Of a stretch of DNA of 64,000 nt, positions 18,286 to 26,972 are shown one piece after another. Within the stretch, counting starts at the first letter, position 1; each line of letters begins with the position of its first letter. Origin of the DNA: Halobacillus litoralis (lineage in GTDB: Bacteria; Bacillota; Bacilli; Bacillales; Halobacillaceae); the NCBI RefSeq assembly GCF_009856415.1, contig NZ_WMEZ01000002.1, positions 186,001 through 250,000 of the forward strand. Direction: 5' to 3'. Both the position numbers and the translations under genes were made by a program. The notes below the pieces were generated by a model. The model ran no database searches and was not told where the DNA came from. It saw only the letters and a list, made by a program, of their open reading frames with translations.

Positions 18286-18669
18286 TCAATGAGAGATATA
18301 AGGTTTTACAAAGCCCTGCATTCGTGTACGCCAAGCCTCATAGGCAGGCACAACTTTTTCTACAAGTAAGCCTCGTTTTTCTTCGTTTCTTTCAAGTGAG
18401 AACCACCCCTGAAGCATCTGGACGACTTCATGGAAGTCGATGATGAGCGGTTGAATTTCTTCACGCTCCTCAAAGAGGACAGCCATCTGGTCATGGCTTC
18501 TGCTCACCTGTTCCAATCCTAGTAAGACGTCCTGGAATACCTGTTGGGTTTGTGGCGGAGCCTCTGCAGTAATGTTATTCTCCAAGTACTCCAAACCTTC
18601 ACTGATGGTGTCTAACAGCTGATCATACTGTTCTAGCATATGGTGCTGTTCTGCTGTAAGTTCTGACAA
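18286..18669 (-). CDS. Helical protein of unknown function at the end of the fliD-fliS-fliT operon
   Basis: About 127 residues from a TTG at 18669 (AGGTG five bases upstream), almost all predicted helix, acidic, without signal peptide, cysteine or enzyme motif. It follows fliT by 13 bp and precedes the operon terminator, so it should be expressed with the filament-cap and flagellin chaperone genes. Size and helical make-up resemble flagellar export chaperones such as FliT, but no sequence family is recognised; a chaperone role is inference only. Confidence 0.7.
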   Translation of the reverse strand: MSELTAEQHHMLEQYDQLLDTISEGLEYLENNITAEAPPQTQQVFQDVLLGLEQVSRSHDQMAVLFEEREEIQPLIIDFHEVVQMLQGWFSLERNEEKRGLLVEKVVPAYEAWRTRMQGFVKPYISH

Positions 18670-18682
18670 AAAATCACCTATT

Positions 18683-19033
18683 CTACTTTTTATGGTCTAC
18701 ATACGTCCCGTCGTAACCCGAGACGCTCTTGTATGGGTTGGTGTAGCGTTGCTTACTAGCCTTCTGCTTCTTCATGTTTCGCATATCACGCTTCAATCCA
18801 TCAAAAAGAAACTCAAGCTTCTGATTCACCTTCAAATCACTTTGAATGATTTGTTGAACCAACTCTTTTTCTTCAGGGGAAGGCTGTGGCAAGCCCCTTA
18901 ACATTGCTTCCCTCTTATCCAAAAGAACATCGACCTGCTCAACGATGGCGGCGCGGTTTTTTTCGTGAATGGGACGATGAACGAGCTCATCCAGTTCTTT
19001 CGTGATTGACAAAAAATCAGTCCAATCACTCAT
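18683..19033 (-). CDS. fliT: Flagellar protein FliT
   Basis: A 116-residue small helical protein starting at an ATG whose first base overlaps the fliS stop codon (TGATG). Position after fliS, size and acidic helical N-terminus fit FliT, the export chaperone for the filament cap protein FliD. The C-terminal 30 residues are basic (MKKQKASKQRY) and less conserved. Sequence divergence in this family is high, so the name rests partly on context. Confidence 0.8.
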   Translation of the reverse strand: MSDWTDFLSITKELDELVHRPIHEKNRAAIVEQVDVLLDKREAMLRGLPQPSPEEKELVQQIIQSDLKVNQKLEFLFDGLKRDMRNMKKQKASKQRYTNPYKSVSGYDGTYVDHKK

Positions 19034-19422
19034 CAAGCATTGCCACCTTGTCCATAATGTGATTTACGTGCTTCGAGAATAACCTGCTTCCAAGTATCCC
19101 TGAATTCTTCAACAAGTCCCTGAACCTCATCCAAGATCTCCACATCATTCGCCGTATTCGCTTCCATCAACCGGCGGTTCATGTAATCGTACAACGGCAT
19201 GATCTCTTTTGTGATGGCATACTGCTGATCCATGGTCACCATCAATTCTTGAATGATCTTCTGTGCCTTTTGTATATTGGTGTTCTTTTTCTCGATTTCT
19301 TTATTTTCGATAGACTTCCGCGCCACTTTAATGAACTTGATGCACCCATTATAAAGCATCAGCGTCAATTCGCCAGGGGAAGCCGTTTCTACTGAATTAT
19401 TTTGATAGGCTTGGATAGACAT
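19033..19422 (-). CDS. fliS: Flagellin export chaperone FliS
   Basis: A 129-residue protein with the family hallmarks: AYQNNSVETASPGELTLMLY at the N-terminus, the FIKVARKSIENKEIEKKN helix, and a C-terminal EFRDTWKQVI segment. FliS wraps the C-terminus of flagellin and keeps it from polymerising before export; in Bacillus it also helps FliW compete for flagellin. It lies between fliD and fliT with 23 bp to fliD and a 1-bp overlap with fliT, so all are translated from one message. Confidence 0.94.
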   Translation of the reverse strand: MSIQAYQNNSVETASPGELTLMLYNGCIKFIKVARKSIENKEIEKKNTNIQKAQKIIQELMVTMDQQYAITKEIMPLYDYMNRRLMEANTANDVEILDEVQGLVEEFRDTWKQVILEARKSHYGQGGNA

Positions 19423-19445
19423 CTAGCCGCACACTCCCTTTTCCA

Positions 19446-20987
19446 TTAACCGAAGTTCTGCATAATATAAGCAGATTGCTGGTTCATTCTTTGAATCGCT
19501 TTTTCCATCGCACCGAACTCACGCCAATAACGATCTTCAATTTGAATCAACCGGTCTTCAAAATCGTCCATTTCTTTATTCAAATCCTCTATTCGACGCC
19601 CAAGCAAAAAGCTATTATCTACCGTAGTAGACTTTCCAGCTTTCTTTTCAATCGACTGGACGGTGTTATCAATGGTCTGTTCTAACCTGCGAGCTATACC
19701 AGGGTTCTCATCCGTTCCTGAAAATAACTTGTGAACAGACTCTGGATCCTGACTTAAGGCTGTCCTCAAATCATCTTCGTCAATGAAAAGTTTGCCCCCA
19801 TCTCTATAGTTGGAGGAAGTTGTAATTCCAATCTCAGACATCATCTTGAAGGCTCCGTCATTCTCAATCGGCGTGTACCAGTTCGTACGCATCTGATTCA
19901 GTCCGCCTTCAATGACCGAGTCATTCTTGAGCATGCCGCTTTTAGCTTTTTCTTCCCACAGTTCAATCTCCTGCTCTTCCATGTCCTCTTTCTGCTTTTC
20001 TGTCAGGGGAGGAAAATCACGGTATCTCTTTTCATCTGTCTTTTCATTGAGATCTTCGATGACCTTGTTGTATTTATCAACGAATTCTACAATTTTGTCG
20101 ACAGCATCATCGACGTTGTTGGAGACATTGACTTTGATATTTCCGTCTGTCACATCGTTGAACTGAAAGTTGACCCCATTCAAGGTATATTGATTGGAAT
20201 GTGATGTAATATTCAAACCATTGTTATACGTGAATTTGGCATCTTCTCCACCTTTTTCATTCAACTTCCATGTTCCAGAGGAGTTATCACCGTTTTTAAT
20301 ATCTAAAGTGGTCGCTAAAAATTCCGCACTTCCATCAAAGCCAATTTCGGCTCCTAAGAACTCATCCTCACTCTGGTTAAAGTTACCCGTCACTGTTCTT
20401 TCAATCATCACTTGATCTGCGCTTTTGTCGTAAAAAGCTCGTACACCTAAATCAGAATCGCTGATTTCTGAAAGTATGTCGTTCAACGATTTATCTCCAG
20501 TGACATCAAAAGACTGGGTATTCTTTGAACCGTCTTCGTTGTATGTAGTAATAGAGAACGTTTCCCCGAGTGTTAGCCCGTGTTTAAAGTTCCCTGTCTG
20601 AGTACTTAGGTTGGCGTTAGGGTCCAGCGCTTTCCCATCTGTAGTAATCGGGTTTCTGCTGTAATTATACGCCGATGTCGCCACCTGTTCCACGCTTAGC
20701 GTATAGTCACCATTGCCCGAGGCAGCAGTAGCTATCGCTGAAACAGCAGAATCAGAGGAAGTCACACTTTTCGAATTGAACGTTCGCTCCAACTTCATAT
20801 CAAAAGCAAGCGTATCCAGTTCGCTCAACTGCTTATTCACATCACGATACGCATCTCTCTGCCACTTCAGCCATTCACGGTCCTGCTCCATCTTATTCAG
20901 CGGCTGCCGCTCCGCACGCATCAAATCGTTGACAAGCTTATCTATATCCATGCCGGAAGCTAAGCCTCCGATTCGCATATCACTCAT
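19446..20987 (-). CDS. fliD: Flagellar filament cap protein FliD
   Basis: A 513-residue secreted cap protein. The N-terminal RIGGLASGMDIDKLVNDLMRAE motif is the D0 region and the C-terminal SAYIMQNFG helix the second D0 strand, with coiled-coil segments on both sides of variable D2/D3 domains (about 100-420). FliD caps the growing filament and folds incoming flagellin. AGGTGAAAAG precedes the ATG at 20987. It follows flaG and is upstream of fliS and fliT. Many acidic residues in the middle domains fit a salty environment. Confidence 0.94.
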   Translation of the reverse strand: MSDMRIGGLASGMDIDKLVNDLMRAERQPLNKMEQDREWLKWQRDAYRDVNKQLSELDTLAFDMKLERTFNSKSVTSSDSAVSAIATAASGNGDYTLSVEQVATSAYNYSRNPITTDGKALDPNANLSTQTGNFKHGLTLGETFSITTYNEDGSKNTQSFDVTGDKSLNDILSEISDSDLGVRAFYDKSADQVMIERTVTGNFNQSEDEFLGAEIGFDGSAEFLATTLDIKNGDNSSGTWKLNEKGGEDAKFTYNNGLNITSHSNQYTLNGVNFQFNDVTDGNIKVNVSNNVDDAVDKIVEFVDKYNKVIEDLNEKTDEKRYRDFPPLTEKQKEDMEEQEIELWEEKAKSGMLKNDSVIEGGLNQMRTNWYTPIENDGAFKMMSEIGITTSSNYRDGGKLFIDEDDLRTALSQDPESVHKLFSGTDENPGIARRLEQTIDNTVQSIEKKAGKSTTVDNSFLLGRRIEDLNKEMDDFEDRLIQIEDRYWREFGAMEKAIQRMNQQSAYIMQNFG

Positions 20988-20999
20988 CTTTTCACCTAC

Positions 21000-21355
21000 T
21001 TATATTTTATCATCCACCATAATTCCAATGGACTCTATAATCGAAGCATATAAATCCAACATTTTTCTAGGTGGAATCTCTTTTATAACATGATCCGTCT
21101 GTTTGTCTACAATAGGTACATAATATTCTTCAAGCTTTTCATGAAGTTGAAAGCGAAGAGATGTCTCCAACTTTTTCATTATCTTATTCCTGTTTTCTGT
21201 AGCTTGCATCAACTTTTCTTTCTGATCTATAATTGGAACCTCATGTTTAAAGCTTCATATTTATTTGTTTTTTCCTGAACCGATGGACTAACACCAAGTT
21301 GTCCTTGATTTCTCTGCAGGAGTTGTGAGTGGGAAGGAATACTTCTCACATTCAA
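21000..21355 (-). pseudogene. flaG: flaG, split by a -1 frame change (frameshift mutation, sequencing error or recoding)
   Basis: Starting at a TTG at 21355 with AAGGGAG nine bases upstream, frame one reads about 37 residues (NVRSIPSHSQLL..., ending ...NKYEALN) and then would stop at a TAG at 21230-21228. The adjacent frame carries the conserved FlaG C-terminus (HEKLEEYYVPIVDKQ, EVIKEIPPRKMLDLY-like) to the stop at 21000 but has its own TGA just upstream of the overlap. Joining the two by -1 at TTTAAAC (21251-21245) gives about 118 residues, the normal FlaG length; adding one A to the AAA run would do the same. FlaG limits filament length. It lies just upstream of fliD. Confidence 0.8.
21245..21251 (-). 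other. TTTAAAC heptamer at the flaG frame junction
   Basis: In the upstream frame this reads T TTA AAC, the X XXY YYZ layout of -1 slippery sites. Upstream-frame reading ends 15 bases later at TAG, and the downstream frame is closed by a TGA three bases upstream, so the shift must take place within about 25 bases that include this heptamer. No strong downstream hairpin is visible. Confidence 0.6.
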
Positions 21356-21392
21356 CGTCAACAACTCCCTTTATATTTGCTTGTTTGCTTTT

Positions 21393-21418
21393 ATATCGGA
21401 AAAACACACAAATGTTCA
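21393..21418 (-). promoter_or_regulatory. Putative sigma-D promoter of flaG-fliD-fliS-fliT
   Basis: TGAA, 14-base spacer, TCCGATAT on the minus strand, close to the flagellar TAAA-N15-GCCGATAT consensus, about 38 bp upstream of the flaG TTG. Confidence 0.6.
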
Positions 21419-21623
21419 AGAACTCTATACAATTATTACCCTAGGAAGGGGAGTGAGAGTGATAACCAATCATTGAAAAAAATTCTCCATAACCTGTTTT
21501 ATTTGTAGTTTGAAACAACAATGAGAAATATAATCAATGAATAAATTCACACCAATTGTCAGAAGGATACATCTATCTAGCCTCCTAGATAATCTTGATA
21601 GTATGAAAAAATTTGTATTTACT

Positions 21624-24600
21624 CTAAAATTTCTTTTTTATGCCGTGCAATAAAAAGATCTTATTCGATTCATTTAGACTGAAAGATTGTATTTCTTTAA
21701 TCTCAATTAAGTTTTCATATCGTTCACGCACTTCCATTTCACTACTGAACCACCTCACATGACTTTCCGAATAAAAATTGGGTACTGAAAGTAAAACATT
21801 AGAGTTACTTTTCACTTTTGATATAATCTTTAAGTCATCATTAATGTGCTCCAGTACTTCAAACAACACAACGGTATTATAATTACCAGAGAGTACTCTA
21901 GATGTGTAGGCATTATCAACAGTAAACAACTCTTTATAATTACTATTTACTTCTTTTGCAATAGCAATGGCTTCTTCACTAAAGTCAAAACCTAAATATC
22001 TATGTACATCATTATCTAATAGAAGATTAGCAAATTGGCCTGGTCCACATCCTATATCTATAATAGTAGGCTTTTTAATATCATTTATTATAGCTAGCGC
22101 TTTTTTCCACACTTCATAATAGTGAATCTCACTATAATGTTTAAAGTATGTCTTATTCCATCCACCAGTCTTATACATAGCATCATAGTAAATGTGATCT
22201 TTTTCATTGAAATTGGATAATTGGACCCCTTTTTCTAAAACATCATTAAAGACCTCGCTCAACTTTGTAGTTAGTTTCTTTCTCTCAAAGTTTTCTATAT
22301 CATCTGACAAGTTCAAAAAAGTAGTTTTATTAGTCTTCCAATTATTAAACTGGTTAACTATATAATTTTCTATTTCTTGAATATCGTCAAAATGTATGTT
22401 TCTCCCCCTATCTAACTTACCAACCAAATTCTCTACTACGCTACCTTTTGGTGACAAAGCTAACATCGGCTTCCTTAACCTTAAATATTCAAAAATCTTA
22501 CCTGGATAAATTCCTTTATTCTCCTCACCCGCCCCTACAATAAGTAAAAGTAAGTCGGATTTAATTGCTAACTCTAGGCTGTCAGAGTGATTCATGTATC
22601 CTGTAAACTCAACCACTTCGTCTAACCCTAGCTGCTTTACATACTCGACCCAGTTATCTTTACGCGTGAAATAAACCTTAATTTTGTTTACAGGGATTAG
22701 TCTATTGTCAATAATACTTTTGATAGCCTTTAAAAAAGTAACTGGAGAGCGCTTTTGATAAAACAATCCATTATGGGTTATTGTGAAGAAATCGTGTTCT
22801 TCTTTATCAGTAGCTATATTTTTGAAATCATATTCATCATATCCATTAGTTATTGTTTCAACATTATTTTTATCAAGTCCTAAATTGTTTATAAAATCAG
22901 CACTAATAACTTCACTTACTGTAACTAACCTATCAGCAAACCTTACTAAATTCCTTTCCATACAACATTCAATTTTATATTTTATACCTTCCTTAACATA
23001 ATCGGTATATGGATTTTGAGTCCAAGCATCTCTAAAATCTGCAACCCAGGGCTTATTGTAGATCTTTTTCAAATAGTAACCTATGAAATTATCAGCGTTA
23101 GGGTCAGCGCTAGTATAGACTAGGTCTATTTCTTCTATATTTAAATAAGACTGGATGTTATTTATTACTTTATTTGCCCAAACGGATTGATACTCAGGAA
23201 TGAATAAAAGCTCATTTAAGTTACCTTGATTATTTATTGTTTGAATGTACTCTTTAAATAGATCATCATCATTTATTAACTCTTTATACATAGTCATTAC
23301 TTGTTTAATAACATGATTATCAATATCGTGTGGTTTTATATCATCAACCCTTATAACATCGATAGATTCATCTATTTCATGGAGCAAGGATGTATCTTTT
23401 AAATCCCACGCAGTATTACCTACTGTCAACACAATCGGAGACCATCCGTTATCTCTTAAATATTTCGCGAATTTCAGTGTCCTTTGAACACCTGGTCCTC
23501 CAATTGGAGGAAAAGCATATGCTACCAAAAGAACTTTTTTCTGATCTAAATCAGGTCTTTTTAGTATAACGTTATTTATTGCTTCTCGGATTTCTTCTTG
23601 TAACTTTCCTTTTTCACATCTGATTAAAGCTCTATTATAGTAAATAAAAGCTTTATCTATATCACCTGTTCTTTCAAATAAATACCCTAAGTTGTACATT
23701 AAATCTAGATTATCCTCATATTCAAGACCTTTTACTAGTATTTGTTCTGCATATTCATAGTCTCTCTCTGTAATTGCTATGATAGATTCCATTGAAACTG
23801 TTTCTGCATCACCATGAAATTGTTCTTTATATTTCCGTATTAGCATTTTTGCTTTATCAAAATGTCCCTTATTTATTAATTTTTCTACTTTTCCTTTCAT
23901 ATCATCACTAGAAACTAACGCATCCTTCCCACTCTTTTTGATACCTTTTAAAAAGAAAACAGTCTCTTCATCGATTTTTATTTTGAAATTTAATGGGAGG
24001 GTATTTTTTTTATTATCAAGTATATTAACTATTTTCTTCCTATGTAAAACATTTGCTAGTTTATAAATCGATATAAATAATCTTTCTTCAAATGCTGATA
24101 AGCGTTTATTTTCAATATCAAATAGGAAATTCAATAAATTCGTTATAGATTCAGATGCTTCTAAATGGGCAATAATCTCTTTTAACTTTTTTTCATTTGT
24201 TTCTAATATCAATAAAATAAGGTCCTCTATATTAAATAGTCCAGAACCTAGTACACTTGCGAATTGGTTGAAACTCATATCATAAATCTTTGTTATAACC
24301 TCGGAGTCTTTTCCGTTAATAAGTAAATTTTTTAGGGTTAATGCTTCATTTTGAATTTTAGTTAAGTTTGGATCATTCAAGTAAAATGTTGATAGGTTTT
24401 GCACTTTGAAATTTGGTACCTTTAACAAAATTTTAAGTAGTCTTATTGTATTCATAGAATTTCTATCAACACAATTATCATTTATGAAGTCGTTAAGGTC
24501 TTTCATTGTTGAATGCTCGCTAATTAAATAGATTAATCTCATCCAAACGTAGTCATCAAAATCATTTAATGATAACGCCTTAGAGTAATGATGGACAGCT

Positions 24601-25595
24601 AATTGACTATTATCTATTTTCTCATACAAACTACCTAAGTGCTTATGTGGTAAGTACTCCGCAAAATCACTACTTGAGTAAGATATCAATACGTCCTTTT
24701 TTTGTATAATATTTTCTAGGATATTTATAGCTTCTAATTCTTTTCCGTTAGCCATATTGATTTTAGCAATTAGGTAATTAAAATCCACCAAACCAGGATA
24801 CAAATCAGCAGAAGTTTGCGCTACAATGATTGATTCACTTATACGATCTAGATAGAGTAAACTATTTATTAATCTGACTAATAACCTTGGTACCCATTCA
24901 ACGTTTATGTTTTCCTTCAATTGATACCCTTTTTTGTAATTAACGATAGCTCTTTCAAAATCACGTTTAGCATAGTACTCATTACCTAAGAAATAATAGT
25001 CTATTCCCTCTTTTTCTTTAATGGCATTCAGCAACCTTAAATTACGTTCAGATTTCCCTTTCCCTCTTACAGTGTTTGAAAGGTAGCCTGAGTGAAAAAT
25101 TTGTAGTTCAGATTCTCCTCTAACCTCCATTTTATTATCATGTCTCAACAACTCATGGATATTGCGGTAATAATTAATCCTACCATTATTTTTGTATATT
25201 CTTTCATGAAAGTTAAAAGAGGTCCCCCCACCATTCTCACCAACAAAATTTACAATTTGTACTAATAATATGTTTTCTTTAGTTGTCCTACTCTTTAAGT
25301 TTTCCTTAAAAGCTTTAAAACTTTCTCTATCCACGAACTCGTCTGCGTCAATTGCTAAAATCCATTTACCATTTGCTTTAGTTGCTGCAAAATTTCTAGC
25401 CTTAGAGAAATCATTTTCCCAATTATAGTCATAAACTTTGTCAGAGTATCTTAAAGCAATCTTCTTAGTATTATCAACAGAACCAGTGTCCACTATAATT
25501 ATCTCGTCCGCAATTCCCTCAATCGAATTAAGACACCTTTTCAACACCTTATCCTCATTCTTAACAATCATACAAACCGACAAAAATGGTAACAT
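21624..25595 (-). CDS. Giant trimodular glycosyltransferase (GT2-TPR-GT4-methyltransferase), likely flagellin modification
   Basis: A 1323-residue protein. Residues 1-230 are a family-2 glycosyltransferase (LSVCMIVKNEDKVLKRCL start; DAD metal site at 83-85). Residues about 200-690 are helical with TPR-like pairs. Residues about 690-1090 form a GT-B family-4-like transferase (VAYAFPPIGGPGVQRTLKFA; PGKIFEYLRLRKPML). Residues about 1110-1323 are a SAM methyltransferase (IDIGCGPGQFANLLL; FEVLEHINDD). There is no signal peptide, so it acts in the cytosol. The place between flaG and hag strongly suggests glycosylation and methylation of flagellin. Coding is markedly more AT-rich than the neighbours, a sign of horizontal acquisition. 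The exact sugar is not predictable. Confidence 0.88.
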   Translation of the reverse strand: MLPFLSVCMIVKNEDKVLKRCLNSIEGIADEIIIVDTGSVDNTKKIALRYSDKVYDYNWENDFSKARNFAATKANGKWILAIDADEFVDRESFKAFKENLKSRTTKENILLVQIVNFVGENGGGTSFNFHERIYKNNGRINYYRNIHELLRHDNKMEVRGESELQIFHSGYLSNTVRGKGKSERNLRLLNAIKEKEGIDYYFLGNEYYAKRDFERAIVNYKKGYQLKENINVEWVPRLLVRLINSLLYLDRISESIIVAQTSADLYPGLVDFNYLIAKINMANGKELEAINILENIIQKKDVLISYSSSDFAEYLPHKHLGSLYEKIDNSQLAVHHYSKALSLNDFDDYVWMRLIYLISEHSTMKDLNDFINDNCVDRNSMNTIRLLKILLKVPNFKVQNLSTFYLNDPNLTKIQNEALTLKNLLINGKDSEVITKIYDMSFNQFASVLGSGLFNIEDLILLILETNEKKLKEIIAHLEASESITNLLNFLFDIENKRLSAFEERLFISIYKLANVLHRKKIVNILDNKKNTLPLNFKIKIDEETVFFLKGIKKSGKDALVSSDDMKGKVEKLINKGHFDKAKMLIRKYKEQFHGDAETVSMESIIAITERDYEYAEQILVKGLEYEDNLDLMYNLGYLFERTGDIDKAFIYYNRALIRCEKGKLQEEIREAINNVILKRPDLDQKKVLLVAYAFPPIGGPGVQRTLKFAKYLRDNGWSPIVLTVGNTAWDLKDTSLLHEIDESIDVIRVDDIKPHDIDNHVIKQVMTMYKELINDDDLFKEYIQTINNQGNLNELLFIPEYQSVWANKVINNIQSYLNIEEIDLVYTSADPNADNFIGYYLKKIYNKPWVADFRDAWTQNPYTDYVKEGIKYKIECCMERNLVRFADRLVTVSEVISADFINNLGLDKNNVETITNGYDEYDFKNIATDKEEHDFFTITHNGLFYQKRSPVTFLKAIKSIIDNRLIPVNKIKVYFTRKDNWVEYVKQLGLDEVVEFTGYMNHSDSLELAIKSDLLLLIVGAGEENKGIYPGKIFEYLRLRKPMLALSPKGSVVENLVGKLDRGRNIHFDDIQEIENYIVNQFNNWKTNKTTFLNLSDDIENFERKKLTTKLSEVFNDVLEKGVQLSNFNEKDHIYYDAMYKTGGWNKTYFKHYSEIHYYEVWKKALAIINDIKKPTIIDIGCGPGQFANLLLDNDVHRYLGFDFSEEAIAIAKEVNSNYKELFTVDNAYTSRVLSGNYNTVVLFEVLEHINDDLKIISKVKSNSNVLLSVPNFYSESHVRWFSSEMEVRERYENLIEIKEIQSFSLNESNKIFLLHGIKKKF

Positions 25596-25691
25596 GATGA
25601 CACATCCTTTATGGAATTTCTTCTAGTTATGAAGTTTCATATTCAATAATCATTTATCAAAAAACCGCTAAAGCTACGGGCCTTTAATAAA

Positions 25692-25723
25692 TGAGCCTAC
25701 CTCTAATATAAGAGATAGGCTTA
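25692..25723 (-). terminator. Terminator of hag
   Basis: AAGCCTATCTCT / AGAGGTAGGCTC hairpin followed by ATTTATT on the minus strand, 7 bp past the flagellin stop codon. Confidence 0.75.
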
Positions 25724-25729
25724 GTTTAA

Positions 25730-26620
25730 TTATCTTAACAATTGTAATACACCTTGAGGTTGTTGATTAGCTTGTGCAAGCATTGCTTGAGAAGCTTGGG
25801 AGAGGATAGAATTCTTAGTTTGCTTCATCATTTCTTCTGCCATATCTACATCCCGAATTCTTGACTCAGCTGCTGTTAGATTCTCTGAGGATGCACTCAA
25901 ATTATTTATGGTATGTTCTAGGCGGTTTTGTGTTGCTCCAAGGTTCGAACGTTCCGCTGATACTTGTTTAATCGCGTCATCAACTGCTCCCAATTGAGCA
26001 TCAAAGTCGTTTGCGCTTGAGCCGGCAAAATTGGTAACATCAATGTCTGCGATGGAAACACTGAGCGTAGCACTAGATCCAGTTCCCGACATTGTACCTA
26101 GAGCATCTGCAGACATGTCATTAATATCTAAAGTGATTTGTTGCCCTTGATTTGCACCAATTTGGAATGTACTTCCAGAGAATGAACCATCCAACAAATT
26201 TTTGCCGTTGAATTGTGTACGATCGGCAATACCTTTAGAACCTGATTCGCCTCCTAATTCTTCTTGAAGTGCATCAATTTCATCTTGAATTGCTTGTAAA
26301 TCATCTGACCCCTGAGTTCCTGTATTGCCTGATTGAACTACTAGTTCACGCATTCTTTGAAGAATACCGTGGGTCTCATTTAGTGCACCTTCTGCAGTTT
26401 GTATCAAAGAGATGCCATCCTGTGAATTTTTTTGTGCTTGTTCTAATCCACGAATTTGTCCTCTCATTTTTTCAGATATGGCAAGACCTGCTGCATCATC
26501 TCCTGCCTTGTTTATACGTAGTCCTGAAGAAAGTTTTTCCATAGAACTCTGTTGAGCTTGGTTAGCAGTCCCTAACTGACGATAAGTATTCAGCGCTGCA
26601 ATATTATGATTTATTCTCAT
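25730..26620 (-). CDS. hag: Flagellin
   Basis: A 296-residue flagellin from the ATG at 26620 (AAGGAGGAATTTTTAAA leader). The N-terminal MRINHNIAALNTYRQLG and C-terminal SILSQASQAMLAQANQQPQ are the conserved D0 helices that polymerise into the filament; D1 spans about 40-140 and 220-260, and the surface domain in the middle is short and Ser/Thr/Gly rich, giving O-glycosylation sites for the neighbouring transferase. The leader has a sigma-D promoter and a CsrA site. An in-frame upstream extension to 26737 is leader, not protein. Confidence 0.97.
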   Translation of the reverse strand: MRINHNIAALNTYRQLGTANQAQQSSMEKLSSGLRINKAGDDAAGLAISEKMRGQIRGLEQAQKNSQDGISLIQTAEGALNETHGILQRMRELVVQSGNTGTQGSDDLQAIQDEIDALQEELGGESGSKGIADRTQFNGKNLLDGSFSGSTFQIGANQGQQITLDINDMSADALGTMSGTGSSATLSVSIADIDVTNFAGSSANDFDAQLGAVDDAIKQVSAERSNLGATQNRLEHTINNLSASSENLTAAESRIRDVDMAEEMMKQTKNSILSQASQAMLAQANQQPQGVLQLLR

Positions 26621-26654
26621 TTTAAAAATTCCTCCTTGAAATAAGTGAGACCCC

Positions 26655-26666
26655 ACATCCTTGTGT
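26655..26666 (-). promoter_or_regulatory. CsrA-binding site in the hag leader
   Basis: Minus-strand ACACAAGGATGT differs by one base from the RUACARGGAUGU CsrA consensus, and flanking CACA/TGTG can present GGA in a hairpin loop. The ribosome site AAGGAGGA 25 bases downstream is the natural second site, as in B. subtilis hag. Confidence 0.8.
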
Positions 26667-26720
26667 GATCCTATAGTTACAAAACAAAGCCGGCCGACAT
26701 TGTAATGTTTTACATTACTT

Positions 26721-26747
26721 ATATCGACCGACTTCATGAAGGTTTTA
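26721..26747 (-). promoter_or_regulatory. Sigma-D promoter of hag
   Basis: TAAA, 15-base spacer, GTCGATAT on the minus strand, nearly the flagellar consensus. The TAAA overlaps the csrA stop codon. A GTAATGT / ACATTAC hairpin at 26702-26718 would lie at the very 5' end of the hag message. Confidence 0.85.
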
Positions 26748-26972
26748 ATCTTTTTTTGTATTTTTCAACAGATTCAATAGATTCTCCGAAACATTCGCCG
26801 CTTCCGCATTCTCTTTCTCTATAGCCACATACACTTCCTGACGGTGAATACCGACACTGTTGGGAGCCTCAATCCCTAGTTTAACCTGACCACCTTCCAC
26901 TCCAACGACGGTAATCGTAATATCATCTCCTACTCGAACCGTTTCTCCCTCTTTGCGATTAAGAACGAGCAT
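26745..26972 (-). CDS. csrA: Carbon storage regulator CsrA (translational repressor of flagellin)
   Basis: About 75 residues from the ATG at 26972 (a GTG three codons upstream is an alternative start). MLVLNRKEGETVRVGDDITITV and GIEAPNSVGIHRQEVY are the RNA-binding strands of CsrA. In Bacillus it blocks hag translation until FliW sequesters it. It overlaps the end of fliW by about 14 bp, so the two are translationally coupled, and its stop codon lies inside the hag promoter. Confidence 0.96.
   Translation of the reverse strand: MLVLNRKEGETVRVGDDITITVVGVEGGQVKLGIEAPNSVGIHRQEVYVAIEKENAEAANVSENLLNLLKNTKKD

Noticed and set aside
25692-26737. N-terminal extension of flagellin to 26737
   Set aside because: The extra residues are the translated leader that contains the sigma-D promoter and CsrA site; the ribosome site decides for the ATG at 26620.
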